This document shows, in pieces, positions 9,362 to 18,334 of a stretch of 42,111 nucleotides of DNA. The notes beneath the pieces were generated by a model that had not been told where the DNA came from, ran no database searches, and saw nothing but the letters and a program-made list of their open reading frames with translations. The translations under genes and the position numbers were made by a program. Where the stretch lies: NCBI GenBank assembly GCA_035629175.1, contig DASPIL010000040.1:104255-146365 (forward strand), read 5' to 3'. The DNA is from Verrucomicrobiia bacterium. GTDB taxonomy: Bacteria; Verrucomicrobiota; Verrucomicrobiia; Limisphaerales; DASXHY01. Each line of letters opens with the position of its first letter. Within the stretch, counting starts at the first letter, position 1.

Positions 9362-10636
9362 ATGAAAACCTTCTCGCAGGCAGTGTCGATTCTTGGCCTC
9401 GCCGCGGCTCTCGTGCTGCCGGCTTCCGCCGTGCAGGTGACGTTTCAGGTAAACATGGAAGTGCAGGCGGCTCTTGGCCTTTTCGATCCGGGCAACGATC
9501 TCGTCTACATTGGCGCCTCCTTCAACGGATGGAGTGAGACCGCGTCGCAACTGTTTCCCACAACGACCAATGCCCTCGTCTATGAAGGCACGTTCGAAGT
9601 GGGCGCAGCGGGATCTTTTCCAAACTACAAGTTCATCAAAAACCGCTTCGGGGGTGGCGTTCAATGGGAGAACAATGGCGTCGGAGAGGGCGGAGCCCAA
9701 AACAGATTTTTCGAAGTACCCGCCGCCGATTCCGTGCTGCCCGTTGCCTGGTTCAACAACATCACCAACGTCAACGTGAACCACCAACTGGTGACGTTCC
9801 AGGTCAACATGTCCGTCCAGATTGCGCAGGGCACCTTCGATCCCGATAACGGCACACTTTGGATTGCCGGCGATGCCATCAATGACTGGGATGTCGATAT
9901 TTCGCCGATATCGCTGACACGCAGCCTAAGCGATACGAACGTGTGGACCACGACGCTGGACGTCACAAACCTCGTGGGCAGCACCGTGTCGTACAAATAC
10001 ATTCTCAACAGCACTTGGGAGACGATCGACAATCGAACATTCATCATGCCGTCCACGGCAACGAATCTGCCCGTTGTTTTTTTCAACAACGTGACGAACA
10101 CCGCCTCGCCCATTCCACTCACGTTCAGCGTGAACCTGGGCGTGCAAATCGCCCGAGGCAATTTCAACCCGGAAAACGGTGATGTGGTCGAGGTGCGCGG
10201 GTCCTTCCTCATGGGCCCGGGAAGCACCTGGCTCGGCGGCTTCGTCCTGACCAACGATCCCGCGAACCCGCTGATTTACAGCGGCACCATTGTCGACACC
10301 AACGACGCTGTCGGAAGCCAGGTTCAGTATCAATTCGTCCTCAACAACGGCACAACCTGGGAAGCCACTGGCAATCGGATTGCCACCCTCTCGACCACGA
10401 ATGCGGTCGCATTCCCGACAGCCTTTTTCAGCAACATCCCGGACCTTGGTGCGGTAACGGTCGAGACCATCGCCGCATCCGAAGCTGCGTTGAGTTGGAC
10501 TGCAGGGCCGCGTGTACGTCTGCAAAGTTCGGGCGACCTCACCTCCTGGAACAACGTCGCCGACACTGAAGGCCAGGCCGCCGTAAACGTCAACCTGAAC
10601 GAGAATGCGCGGTACTTCCGCCTGGTAGGACCTTGA
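9362..10636 (+). CDS. Secreted protein with three starch-binding-like repeats
   Basis: This 424-residue exported protein has a signal peptide ending near ASA-VQ (22-24). Three tandem copies of a beta-sandwich-like unit begin near residues 25, 144 and 253. Each opens with V/L-TF-x-VN-x-x-VQ, has an acidic 'F(D/N)P(G/D/E)N' turn and a W/G-rich strand, and the first two end in FNN(I/V)TN. The pattern resembles CBM20/CBM48 or SusE/F-type starch-binding modules. A short C-terminal module with LQSSGDLTSWNNV and a final YFRLVGP follows. No catalytic residues are evident. The galactanase starts about ten bases after the stop, so this is probably a binding partner that captures polysaccharide for it. 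Binding to galactan is inferred from neighbours only. Confidence 0.82.
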   Translation: MKTFSQAVSILGLAAALVLPASAVQVTFQVNMEVQAALGLFDPGNDLVYIGASFNGWSETASQLFPTTTNALVYEGTFEVGAAGSFPNYKFIKNRFGGGVQWENNGVGEGGAQNRFFEVPAADSVLPVAWFNNITNVNVNHQLVTFQVNMSVQIAQGTFDPDNGTLWIAGDAINDWDVDISPISLTRSLSDTNVWTTTLDVTNLVGSTVSYKYILNSTWETIDNRTFIMPSTATNLPVVFFNNVTNTASPIPLTFSVNLGVQIARGNFNPENGDVVEVRGSFLMGPGSTWLGGFVLTNDPANPLIYSGTIVDTNDAVGSQVQYQFVLNNGTTWEATGNRIATLSTTNAVAFPTAFFSNIPDLGAVTVETIAASEAALSWTAGPRVRLQSSGDLTSWNNVADTEGQAAVNVNLNENARYFRLVGP

Positions 10637-10646
10637 GGGTTGCGTG

Positions 10647-11939
10647 ATGGCGTTTGTGCAAAGAATCGTTTGGTCGCTGTTGGTCGCGGGCATCGTGGTC
10701 GCAACCAGTCACGTTTCCGGTGCGGAGTTCATCGCCGGAGCTGACATGTCGCACCTCCCGTTTTTTGAGAGCCGAGGCGTCGTTTATCGTGACAATGGTC
10801 AGGCCCGCGATGCTCTGGATCTTCTCAAGGTTCGCGGCATCAACTGCGTCCGCCTCCGTCTGTTCACCAGCAGCGCAGCACAGGCGGCAAACAATCCCTA
10901 CAACTACATCAACAACCTGGATTACACGCTGCCCCTCGCGATTCGTGCGAAGAATGCCGGGTTCCAGATCCTTCTCGATTTTCATTACTCCGATACCTGG
11001 GCCGACCCCGGCCATCAGCAGAAACCAGCCGCGTGGAGCGGCCTTACCTTTTCTGAGCTTGTGCAGCAGATGCGCAGCTACAACAGCAACACAATTGCTG
11101 CATTTGATGCCGCGGGTGTGATGCCGGAATACGTCCAGGTCGGAAACGAAATCACGGGAGGCATGCTGTTCCCCGATGGCGCCAACACCAACAGCTCCCA
11201 ATGGAACAAACTTGCGCAGTTGATGTCGGCTGCAATCAACGGCATCAAGGACGCCGCGGGAACAAACATGCCGAAGATTGTGGTGCACATCGATCGGGGA
11301 GCGCGCTGGGACACGACACAATGGTTTTTCGACAACCTGGCCCAGCGCTCCGTGCCATTCGATATCATTGGCCAAAGTTATTATCCATGGTGGCACGGCA
11401 CACTGCCGGCATTTGAGAATTGCCTGACCAACACGGTCCGGCGTTTCAACAAGCCGGTTCTGATCGCGGAGACTGCGTTTCCCTGGACGAATTCCACAAA
11501 CATCTTCGGCATTCCTGCAACGACGAACGGCCAGGTGGAATTCGTTGCCGAACTGGCGAAGATCATCAAGCGCCTGCCTCCCGGCAAGGCCGCGGGCGTT
11601 GTTTGGTGGGGAACGGAATACCAGCAGGTGAACGGCGTTCCCACCGCGAGTTTCCAGTACAAATCGTTCTTCCGAACGGGAGGAAATATCCTTCCTGTAG
11701 CAGCCGTGTTTGGCCAGCTGGCTGCGCCCGCGCAACTTCAGGCGGCCGCCGATCCCGCGGGCTTGCGGCTTGAATGGCCCGTCGGGGGCGCAGGCATGGA
11801 ACTGAGGAGTGCCTCGGGTCTGGATGTCGCCGACAACTGGTCGCCTGTGACAAACCCGGTGCAGAGCGCCGGCGGAACGTTCAGCACCGTCGTGCCGCTC
11901 GAAAGCGGGCAGCGCTTTTTCAGACTGGAAAAGAATTGA
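10647..11939 (+). CDS. GH53 arabinogalactan endo-beta-1,4-galactanase
   Basis: This enzyme hydrolyses internal beta-1,4-galactosyl bonds in type I (arabino)galactan side chains of pectin. It is 430 residues with a signal peptide (to about 26). GH53 marks are GADMSHLPFFE near 31, INCVRLRLF near 65, the signature LLDFHYSDTWADPG near 109-122, the acid/base Glu168 in VGNEI and the nucleophile Glu275 in LIAETAFPW. A C-terminal module of about 70 residues ends in RFFRLEKN. I prefer ATG 10647, because GAGGG (10635-10639) sits seven bases upstream, over GTG 10644. The gene follows the repeat protein by ten bases and precedes the GH2 gene by one base. Confidence 0.94.
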   Translation: MAFVQRIVWSLLVAGIVVATSHVSGAEFIAGADMSHLPFFESRGVVYRDNGQARDALDLLKVRGINCVRLRLFTSSAAQAANNPYNYINNLDYTLPLAIRAKNAGFQILLDFHYSDTWADPGHQQKPAAWSGLTFSELVQQMRSYNSNTIAAFDAAGVMPEYVQVGNEITGGMLFPDGANTNSSQWNKLAQLMSAAINGIKDAAGTNMPKIVVHIDRGARWDTTQWFFDNLAQRSVPFDIIGQSYYPWWHGTLPAFENCLTNTVRRFNKPVLIAETAFPWTNSTNIFGIPATTNGQVEFVAELAKIIKRLPPGKAAGVVWWGTEYQQVNGVPTASFQYKSFFRTGGNILPVAAVFGQLAAPAQLQAAADPAGLRLEWPVGGAGMELRSASGLDVADNWSPVTNPVQSAGGTFSTVVPLESGQRFFRLEKN

Positions 11940-11940
11940 A

Positions 11941-14484
11941 ATGAATCTTCGTTTGCGCCCTGCCCGGACGCTCTTCGCAGCGTTGCTGTTCGCAGCTTCT
12001 GCATTCGCCGAACGCCAAACAATCTCCTTCAATCCAGACTGGAGGTTCACGCGCGGCGATGCTGCCGCGGCAGAGCGGCCCGATTATGAGGATCAGCAAT
12101 GGGAAAGGGTCACGCTGCCGCATACCGCACGAGTGGAAGCCCTGGTTGCAGGAAAGAACTCCCCGCAATGGCAGGGTCTCTGTTGGTATCGCAAGGCTTT
12201 CACATTGCCCACGTCTGCAGCGGGAAAGGAAGTCGTTCTTCATTTCGAAGGGGCGATGAACACCGCTGAGTTTTGGCTGAACGGAGAATTCCTCGGCAGG
12301 CACATGGGAGGATATCTTCCTTGCGTGCTCGACATTTCAGCCGCGGTGCTGCCGGGCAAAACCAACCTGATCGCCGTCCGCCTGGATAATCGTGACAATC
12401 CAATCACAGGACCCAAGCCGCTGCCGGAACTCGACTTCAACCTGTATGGCGGCCTTTACCGCGGCGCCCGCCTGATCATCAAGGACCGGCTGAACATCAG
12501 CGATCCCATCCTCGCCAACAAAGTTGCCAGTGGCGGTATTTTTGTGTCGTTCCCTGCAGTTTCCAAATCTCAAGCAACAGTCCGCGTTCAGACGCACCTG
12601 CACAACAAGCACCAGGAATCGCGAAGGTTCCAGCTGCGCACCACCTTGCTGGATTTCCAAAATCGCGAGGTGATTCCATCAGAGTCCACCGGCCAAACGT
12701 TGCAGCCGGGTGAGGATCGCGAGGTCGTTCATGAGCTTGTGGTCGCCAATCCCCGGCTCTGGTCGCCAGGCGCTCCGCATTTGTACAACGTGCGAAGTGA
12801 AGTGCTCGCGGGTGAACACGTCGTCGACTCGGAAACCACGCGCATTGGAATCCGCCGCATCGAAATGACAAAGGACGGCTTTTGGATCAATGGTGAGAAG
12901 ATGTTCCTGCGCGGCGTGAATCGACACCAGGAATATCCATACATCGGCAACGCACTTTCCGACGCGGCGCAATTTCGCGATGCACTCAAGATCAAGTCAG
13001 CCGGGTTCGATTACATCCGGCTCTCACATTACCCGCAGTCCCGAGCCTTCATGAACGCATGCGACGAACTGGGGCTCGTGGTGATGAACTGCCTTATGGG
13101 CTGGCAATTCTTCAATAGCGATCCCGCCTTTGCCGAACTCAAGCTCAAAGAGTGCCGGGAACTGATCCGGCGCGACAGGAATCATCCTTGTGTGATTCTT
13201 TGGGAAACATCGCTGAACGAAAGCGCGATGCCGCGCGAATTCATCGCGCAAGCACAGAAACTTTCGCATGAGGAATATCCCGGCGACCAGATGTTCACCT
13301 GCGGCTGGACCCGGGGTTTTGATGTCTTCATCCAGGCACGCCAGCACGGCGGCTGCAAACGCGTCAGGGACATTCCGTGCCTCGTCAGCGAGTATGGGGA
13401 TTGGGAATATTTCGCGCAGAACGCAGGGCTCGAGCAACACCGCTGGAAGGATCTTCAACCCGCCGAGCGCAACAGCCGGCAGTTCCGCGGCGATGGCGAA
13501 ATCCGCCTCCTTCAACAGGCACTGAATTTCCAGGAAGCCCACAATGACAACCTGAAAACCACCGCCTTCGCCGATGGCTTGTGGGTGATGTTCGATTACA
13601 ACCGCGGATATGCCGAAGACATCGAAGGATCGGGCGTGATGGACATCTTTCGCCTGCCGAAATTCAGTTACTGGTTTTATCGAAGCCAGCGGACGCCAGG
13701 CGAGCCGCTTTGGAATGGAGCTGTGGAACCGATGGTGTTTATTGCGAACCATTGGACGGCTGAATCACCGCTGGATGTGCGCGTGTTCAGCAATTGCAAA
13801 GAGGTCAGCCTTTTTTTGAACGGCTTACTGGTGGAACGCCGGCAACCTGACACCGATCGGTTTTCCACAAACCTCAAACATCCTCCTTTCACTTTCACCC
13901 TGAAGGAATACAAGCCCGGCCAACTGCGCGCCGTCGGACATATCGGAAGCAGGGATGTTGCAAGCGCTGAACGCCGAACCCCGGGCGCTGCCACGCGAAT
14001 CCAACTGCAGTTTGATCTTTCCGGGAAACCGTTCGCGGCCAGCGGGAAGGATGCGGTGTTCTGCCATGCTGAACTTCAGGACAAAGACGGAACAACGGTT
14101 TCGATTCAACCCGAAGTGGCGTATGGAACGATGGGACCTGTGGCGTTCATGGGCACCAACTCGCTGTTCGCGGAGGCAGGGATCGCGACAGGGCTCCTGC
14201 AAACCGAAACTGCCAATCCTGAATGCGCGGTGTACGCGCTCACGATTGTGCCTGGAGAAAACCAGTGGCGCGTGATCGGCGCCGGTGGAACTCCGGGTGA
14301 CCGGGCCGTTCCCTCGTTTGAACTCCGCTACACGACCGATGGCACCGTGCCAACAAGCTCCTCACGGAAATTCACCCAACCTGTCCGCCAGTCGGAGACG
14401 ATCCACGCCGGATTGTTTGTGAACGAAAAACTGGTCGTCGCCGTCAAGGCAGCTTCAAACAATGGTCCCATGAGCTCGAACTAA
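11941..14484 (+). CDS. GH2 family beta-galactosidase-like glycoside hydrolase
   Basis: This 847-residue exported enzyme has a signal peptide (to about 23) and the GH2 layout. It runs sugar-binding jelly roll (about 25-190; HFEGAMNTAEFWLNG), immunoglobulin-like domain (195-300), TIM barrel (300-590; RGVNRHQEYPYIG), then C-terminal beta domains with a DUF4982-like part (about 605-680; VSLFLNGLLVERRQ). The likely acid/base is Glu427 in SLNES and the nucleophile Glu484 in LVSEYGDW. In GH2 these act on terminal beta-linked sugars. Pairing with an endo-galactanase one base upstream points to release of galactose from galacto-oligosaccharides. Glucuronidase or mannosidase activity cannot be excluded from sequence alone. 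Confidence 0.92.
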   Translation: MNLRLRPARTLFAALLFAASAFAERQTISFNPDWRFTRGDAAAAERPDYEDQQWERVTLPHTARVEALVAGKNSPQWQGLCWYRKAFTLPTSAAGKEVVLHFEGAMNTAEFWLNGEFLGRHMGGYLPCVLDISAAVLPGKTNLIAVRLDNRDNPITGPKPLPELDFNLYGGLYRGARLIIKDRLNISDPILANKVASGGIFVSFPAVSKSQATVRVQTHLHNKHQESRRFQLRTTLLDFQNREVIPSESTGQTLQPGEDREVVHELVVANPRLWSPGAPHLYNVRSEVLAGEHVVDSETTRIGIRRIEMTKDGFWINGEKMFLRGVNRHQEYPYIGNALSDAAQFRDALKIKSAGFDYIRLSHYPQSRAFMNACDELGLVVMNCLMGWQFFNSDPAFAELKLKECRELIRRDRNHPCVILWETSLNESAMPREFIAQAQKLSHEEYPGDQMFTCGWTRGFDVFIQARQHGGCKRVRDIPCLVSEYGDWEYFAQNAGLEQHRWKDLQPAERNSRQFRGDGEIRLLQQALNFQEAHNDNLKTTAFADGLWVMFDYNRGYAEDIEGSGVMDIFRLPKFSYWFYRSQRTPGEPLWNGAVEPMVFIANHWTAESPLDVRVFSNCKEVSLFLNGLLVERRQPDTDRFSTNLKHPPFTFTLKEYKPGQLRAVGHIGSRDVASAERRTPGAATRIQLQFDLSGKPFAASGKDAVFCHAELQDKDGTTVSIQPEVAYGTMGPVAFMGTNSLFAEAGIATGLLQTETANPECAVYALTIVPGENQWRVIGAGGTPGDRAVPSFELRYTTDGTVPTSSSRKFTQPVRQSETIHAGLFVNEKLVVAVKAASNNGPMSSN

Positions 14485-14506
14485 GCCCGGGTGCAGCTAT
14501 GCCAGG

Positions 14507-17116
14507 TTAATGCCGCCTGAGGTGCAATCGATGGTCTACGCGACGGGTCTGATGGTACTCCAGAGGGGGAAGTTCCGTGAGCGTCGGAGATTGCGTTTCG
14601 TTCAATGTGGTTTTCGCCAGGCCCTGAAGAGCCTCCCATCGTGGCCATTCAAGACTCGGCGCATGCGTGATCTGTCGCAAGAGGCTGCGCCACTCAATGA
14701 TGATTCGGTCAATATCCCCCGCCCCTGTTCGATCAGTAACCCAGGCGTGTTTGCTCGCGGGATTGCGATGCACCGCAGCTACAACGGCTTCGGCTCCGGC
14801 GCCATATTTTGGCGGCATTCCGTTATCGAGATAACCCGGGATGCTCTGCAAACCGAACTTTTGATGGCACGCAATCGCGAGCCTGCCGCTCCAACGATTG
14901 TCGTCGCCACAAAACCGGAATCCTGCGTCCAGGTTCGCGAGGTCATAGATCAACTCCTCCAAGGGGTAACCCTCATCCTCAAGAGCCGCGGAGATGGCAA
15001 GACCGTCGCCCTGTGAGAAAAAACTGACAAGCCGGCCTCGAAGCGTTGGAACTCCAGCCGCATCGACAAGGTTCAAGCGGCGCCAGAGTAGCGCGGTGCC
15101 CGTCGCCGTCGATAACCGTTTGCAGACCGGCACCAGCGAGCATTCAGCGCAGTCATACGGCAACACTTCGCGCTCGCGCGGGCGCCACAACGCAACGCCA
15201 TGGCGATCGACAGGAACCCGCATCGTGAGATTCGCCAGGCTCACCAGCGTGATGATCTTGTGCCCCTGCTGTTCAAATCGCACCACGGGCGTCCTCAGTT
15301 GTTCCAGCTTCCGTGACAGCAACGGCACAATCTGCGTCTCCCAAAGTTCAGGTGTCGTCTGGCGTCCCTCCCAATTGGTCAGGCGCCGCACCCATTTCGC
15401 AATAATCAATCGATTGTCCTGCAACTGATCCGCAACCGTCGAAGCGCGGCCGTAGATCCTCAGTCCGTTCTCGTGGCCAATGGGTGTGAGAATTCCCGTT
15501 CCAATTTTCTCCAGCGCCGCAGACTCGCTCAAAACGGATCGCAACTTGACCGTCATTTCGTTCTGCTTCACCGCGTTCCCATCGCCTCCGCCGGTTTCCA
15601 ATCCTGATTGCATCGAAGGCTCTGGCATTGCGGGCGACGCAATGAAAACCTCCCGCAAAGACCTTTCGAGGGGTGCAGGAGTCGGCTCCCACTCACCGCG
15701 GCTGTTCACCATCTCGCGAACCAGCCGCCGCACGTGCCTCGCGCGCTCCGCATCGGTCTTCAACCCGCACGGCACAATTGGATGTTTGAGCGACTCTTCC
15801 ACGCCCAGAAAGATCGGCCTCACCGTGAACAGGCGCTCCTGCACCCTCACTGCCTCGGCAAAAGGATCCCGCTCATTCTGCGCGGCCACGGCCATCAGGT
15901 TCAGCAAGGCGCCCCAATCCACGGCACCTGTCCGCGACAAATGACACGCCCGCGCATCGAGCAGGCGCAGCTCGTTTGCCGATATGATCACGTACCCCGT
16001 CTCGTCCAGGCCGCGCCGCCCGGCGCGGCCAAACATCTGAAGAATCTCGTCCGAACGCAGCGGGTGTTCGATATTATCGCGTCGATACGAATCCGCCGCG
16101 AGTGCCACGCTCCGCAAGGAGAAGTTGATTCCCGCCGCAAGTCCCATGGTTGCCACCACGACGCGAAGCTGGCCTGCCTTGGCGAGAGGTTCGATCACAC
16201 CCGCGCGCGCCGCATAACTCAGCCCGCTGTGATGAAAGCAGACGCGGCTCTTCAAAAGCTTTGTCAGGTGATCCCCAACGATCAACTTCTGTTCGACACT
16301 CAGCTGCAACGGGTTCGGATTCGGCAGCTGCCGCGCGAGTTCGGCCGCCATCGATTCGGCTGATTGACGGCGCGGGGCGAACACCAGGACCGGCCCGAGG
16401 TCTTCCGCCAGCGCCTTCGCAAGCAATCGCGGCCAGTATCCCCTCACCTCGCTCGGGACATGGTAACTCAGCTGTTTGCCGTGAACTTCTTCAAGCGGAA
16501 CGGGACGATGCTCGTAACGCACCATGATCGCCTTGCGCCCGAGACGTTGCAGCCAGCGCGTGACGTCCTGTGGATTTTCCACGCTCCCACTCAGGAGCAA
16601 CAGCTGCGTCTGCGGCGGAGCCAGGGCCAGCGCCAGCTCATAATTCAGCCCGCGATCAGGGTCCCGAATCATCTGGTATTCATCCACAACCAGCAGCGCG
16701 GGACCGTCGCCGCGAATCAAACGGTTCTTCTGTGTTTCAAGAGTCGCAACGAGGATGGGTGCGTCCAGGTTTTCTGAGAGATCGCCCGTCGCAATACCCA
16801 CATCCCAGCCGCGCGCCCGCCACTCTGCAAGTTTGTCGTTGGCAAGGGCACGCGTGGGAACCGTGTAAATGGCCTGGCAGCGATTCTTCCCCTGGTTGGA
16901 CCAGAGTTCAAAGATCAACGTCTTTCCCGCACCCGTCGGAGCGTGGACGACCACGTCCTTGCCTTCGCGCAAAGCGGTGACCGCCTGCTGCTGCCAGAGA
17001 TCAGGGACTACCACCTGGTTGAGCACAGGCGAAAGCTGCGAATCAAGCGACTGCACGCCCACAACATACCGAACGCCGCGGAAACGGAAACGGGCAAAAC
17101 CGAGCGGTTCGACCAT
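14507..17116 (-). CDS. Ski2-like superfamily 2 DEAD/DEAH-box helicase
   Basis: This is an ATP-dependent nucleic-acid helicase of about 869 residues. Motif I is HAPTGAGKT (Lys near 65). Motif II is DEYQ instead of the usual DExH/DEAD (about 145-148). Motif III is SGS, and motif VI is QMFGRAGRRG (about 360-369). The arrangement, with MGLAAGIN before motif VI, is that of Ski2/Hel308-type enzymes. The C-terminal half is poorly conserved and contains a Cys cluster C-x2-C-x5-C (about 656, 659, 665) that could bind zinc or an iron-sulfur cluster with another ligand. ATG 17116 is preferred over GTG 17122, and neither has a good ribosome site. It is convergent with the GH2 gene. The substrate (DNA or RNA) is not determined. 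Confidence 0.88.
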   Translation of the reverse strand: MVEPLGFARFRFRGVRYVVGVQSLDSQLSPVLNQVVVPDLWQQQAVTALREGKDVVVHAPTGAGKTLIFELWSNQGKNRCQAIYTVPTRALANDKLAEWRARGWDVGIATGDLSENLDAPILVATLETQKNRLIRGDGPALLVVDEYQMIRDPDRGLNYELALALAPPQTQLLLLSGSVENPQDVTRWLQRLGRKAIMVRYEHRPVPLEEVHGKQLSYHVPSEVRGYWPRLLAKALAEDLGPVLVFAPRRQSAESMAAELARQLPNPNPLQLSVEQKLIVGDHLTKLLKSRVCFHHSGLSYAARAGVIEPLAKAGQLRVVVATMGLAAGINFSLRSVALAADSYRRDNIEHPLRSDEILQMFGRAGRRGLDETGYVIISANELRLLDARACHLSRTGAVDWGALLNLMAVAAQNERDPFAEAVRVQERLFTVRPIFLGVEESLKHPIVPCGLKTDAERARHVRRLVREMVNSRGEWEPTPAPLERSLREVFIASPAMPEPSMQSGLETGGGDGNAVKQNEMTVKLRSVLSESAALEKIGTGILTPIGHENGLRIYGRASTVADQLQDNRLIIAKWVRRLTNWEGRQTTPELWETQIVPLLSRKLEQLRTPVVRFEQQGHKIITLVSLANLTMRVPVDRHGVALWRPREREVLPYDCAECSLVPVCKRLSTATGTALLWRRLNLVDAAGVPTLRGRLVSFFSQGDGLAISAALEDEGYPLEELIYDLANLDAGFRFCGDDNRWSGRLAIACHQKFGLQSIPGYLDNGMPPKYGAGAEAVVAAVHRNPASKHAWVTDRTGAGDIDRIIIEWRSLLRQITHAPSLEWPRWEALQGLAKTTLNETQSPTLTELPPLEYHQTRRVDHRLHLRRH

Positions 17117-17272
17117 GAGCACGCCCGCTCGCTATGACCGAAGCCGCTGCACTCCGTCGAAAGCGTCTGCAACTCTCAATCCGTTGTCGCGTGTCACTCT
17201 GGCTCGAATTTGCTGTGGCCTGATCATCAACAGGTTTGACTTGATCTGAGCCCAACTTTAGATTGCTCGCGC

Positions 17273-18334
17273 ATGTTAGCTGCTGAATCCAACGTGGGGA
17301 CGGCGCCTGCTACCGAGGGTTTAAGCTCAGAAGCAGCGTTATCTTGGAAGCAGATCGTTGAACCCGTAGAACCGTTCCTCGAAGCCGTTCATCTTCGCCT
17401 TCGCAAGCAGGTCGATGAGTTCGATCCAGCAATCGCGCCTTATGCCGAGTATTCGCTGAATGGCAATGGAAAGAATCTTCGACCCGCGTTAGTCGCTCTT
17501 TCCGCCAATTCACTGGGAAAGATGTCTGATGCCCACGTGACGGTTGCGGTCATAATCGAGATGGTTCACCTCGCAACTCTCGTTCACGACGATGTGATGG
17601 ACGAGGGAGAGATTCGGCGGGGACGCCCCACCATGGCGGCAAATTGGGGTAATGAAATTGCGGTGTTGTTCGGCGACTGCCTTTTTGCGCAGGCCTTGAA
17701 GCTGGCGGCAAGTTTCCCAACTCCAGAAATCTGCCGCGCGGTCGCAATGGCCACCAACACCGTCTGCTCGGGCGAAATCCTTCAAACTCAGCAACGTCGC
17801 AACTTCCAATTTTCCAAAGGGGAATATTTCCGCGTGCTGGAAATGAAGACGGCCGAGTTGTTTTCCCTCTCCTGCGACCTCGCCGCTTTTCTCGCGGGCG
17901 CCACACCCAGCCAGCGCAATGCCTTGAGGCAGTTTGGAATGGTTTTTGGAACTGCCTACCAGGTTTACGATGATTGCGTCGATTTGTTTGGATCGGAAGC
18001 CGTTGCTGGCAAGTCCCTTGGAACCGACCTCGCAAAAGGAAAGCTGACGCTGCCGATGCTCCTGCTCTGGGAACGGGCGACCGATCCCGAGCGCCGCCAG
18101 CTCCAGGAACTGATTCGCGACTGGAAACCGAGCGGATTTGCTGTCGTAAGTGCCATGCTGGCCCGATACGATGCGCTCGCTCCTTCCGCGGAGACGATTC
18201 ACCAGTATCTTCTCAAAGCCCGGCAATTGCTCGGGACCTTGCCCGAATCCCATGGCCGCGCGTCCCTGCTCGGCCTGACCAGCTATTTGGATCGCCAAAC
18301 GGATGCGCTCACGGCGCCTGACATCGGTCTATGA
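17273..18334 (+). CDS. Long-chain polyprenyl diphosphate synthase
   Basis: This trans-prenyltransferase adds isopentenyl units to make the side chain of menaquinone or ubiquinone. It is 353 aa. It shows GKNLRPAL (about 66-73), the first Asp-rich motif DDVMD (106-110, in ATLVHDDVMDEG), GRPT, and the second Asp-rich motif DDCVD (233-237), followed by GKSLGTDLAKGKLTLP. The small residues A-T at the fifth and fourth positions before the first motif fit long products (C35-C50) rather than farnesyl or geranylgeranyl products. The chain length is an inference. The 3' end overlaps the sigma factor gene by ATGA, so the two are probably translated together. Confidence 0.93.
   Translation: MLAAESNVGTAPATEGLSSEAALSWKQIVEPVEPFLEAVHLRLRKQVDEFDPAIAPYAEYSLNGNGKNLRPALVALSANSLGKMSDAHVTVAVIIEMVHLATLVHDDVMDEGEIRRGRPTMAANWGNEIAVLFGDCLFAQALKLAASFPTPEICRAVAMATNTVCSGEILQTQQRRNFQFSKGEYFRVLEMKTAELFSLSCDLAAFLAGATPSQRNALRQFGMVFGTAYQVYDDCVDLFGSEAVAGKSLGTDLAKGKLTLPMLLLWERATDPERRQLQELIRDWKPSGFAVVSAMLARYDALAPSAETIHQYLLKARQLLGTLPESHGRASLLGLTSYLDRQTDALTAPDIGL

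Noticed and set aside
10590-12050. 486-codon minus-strand reading frame
   Set aside because: It lies over the GH53 gene, whose catalytic motifs are complete on the plus strand.
15608-16363. 251-codon plus-strand reading frame
   Set aside because: It is antisense to the helicase and has no recognisable domain.
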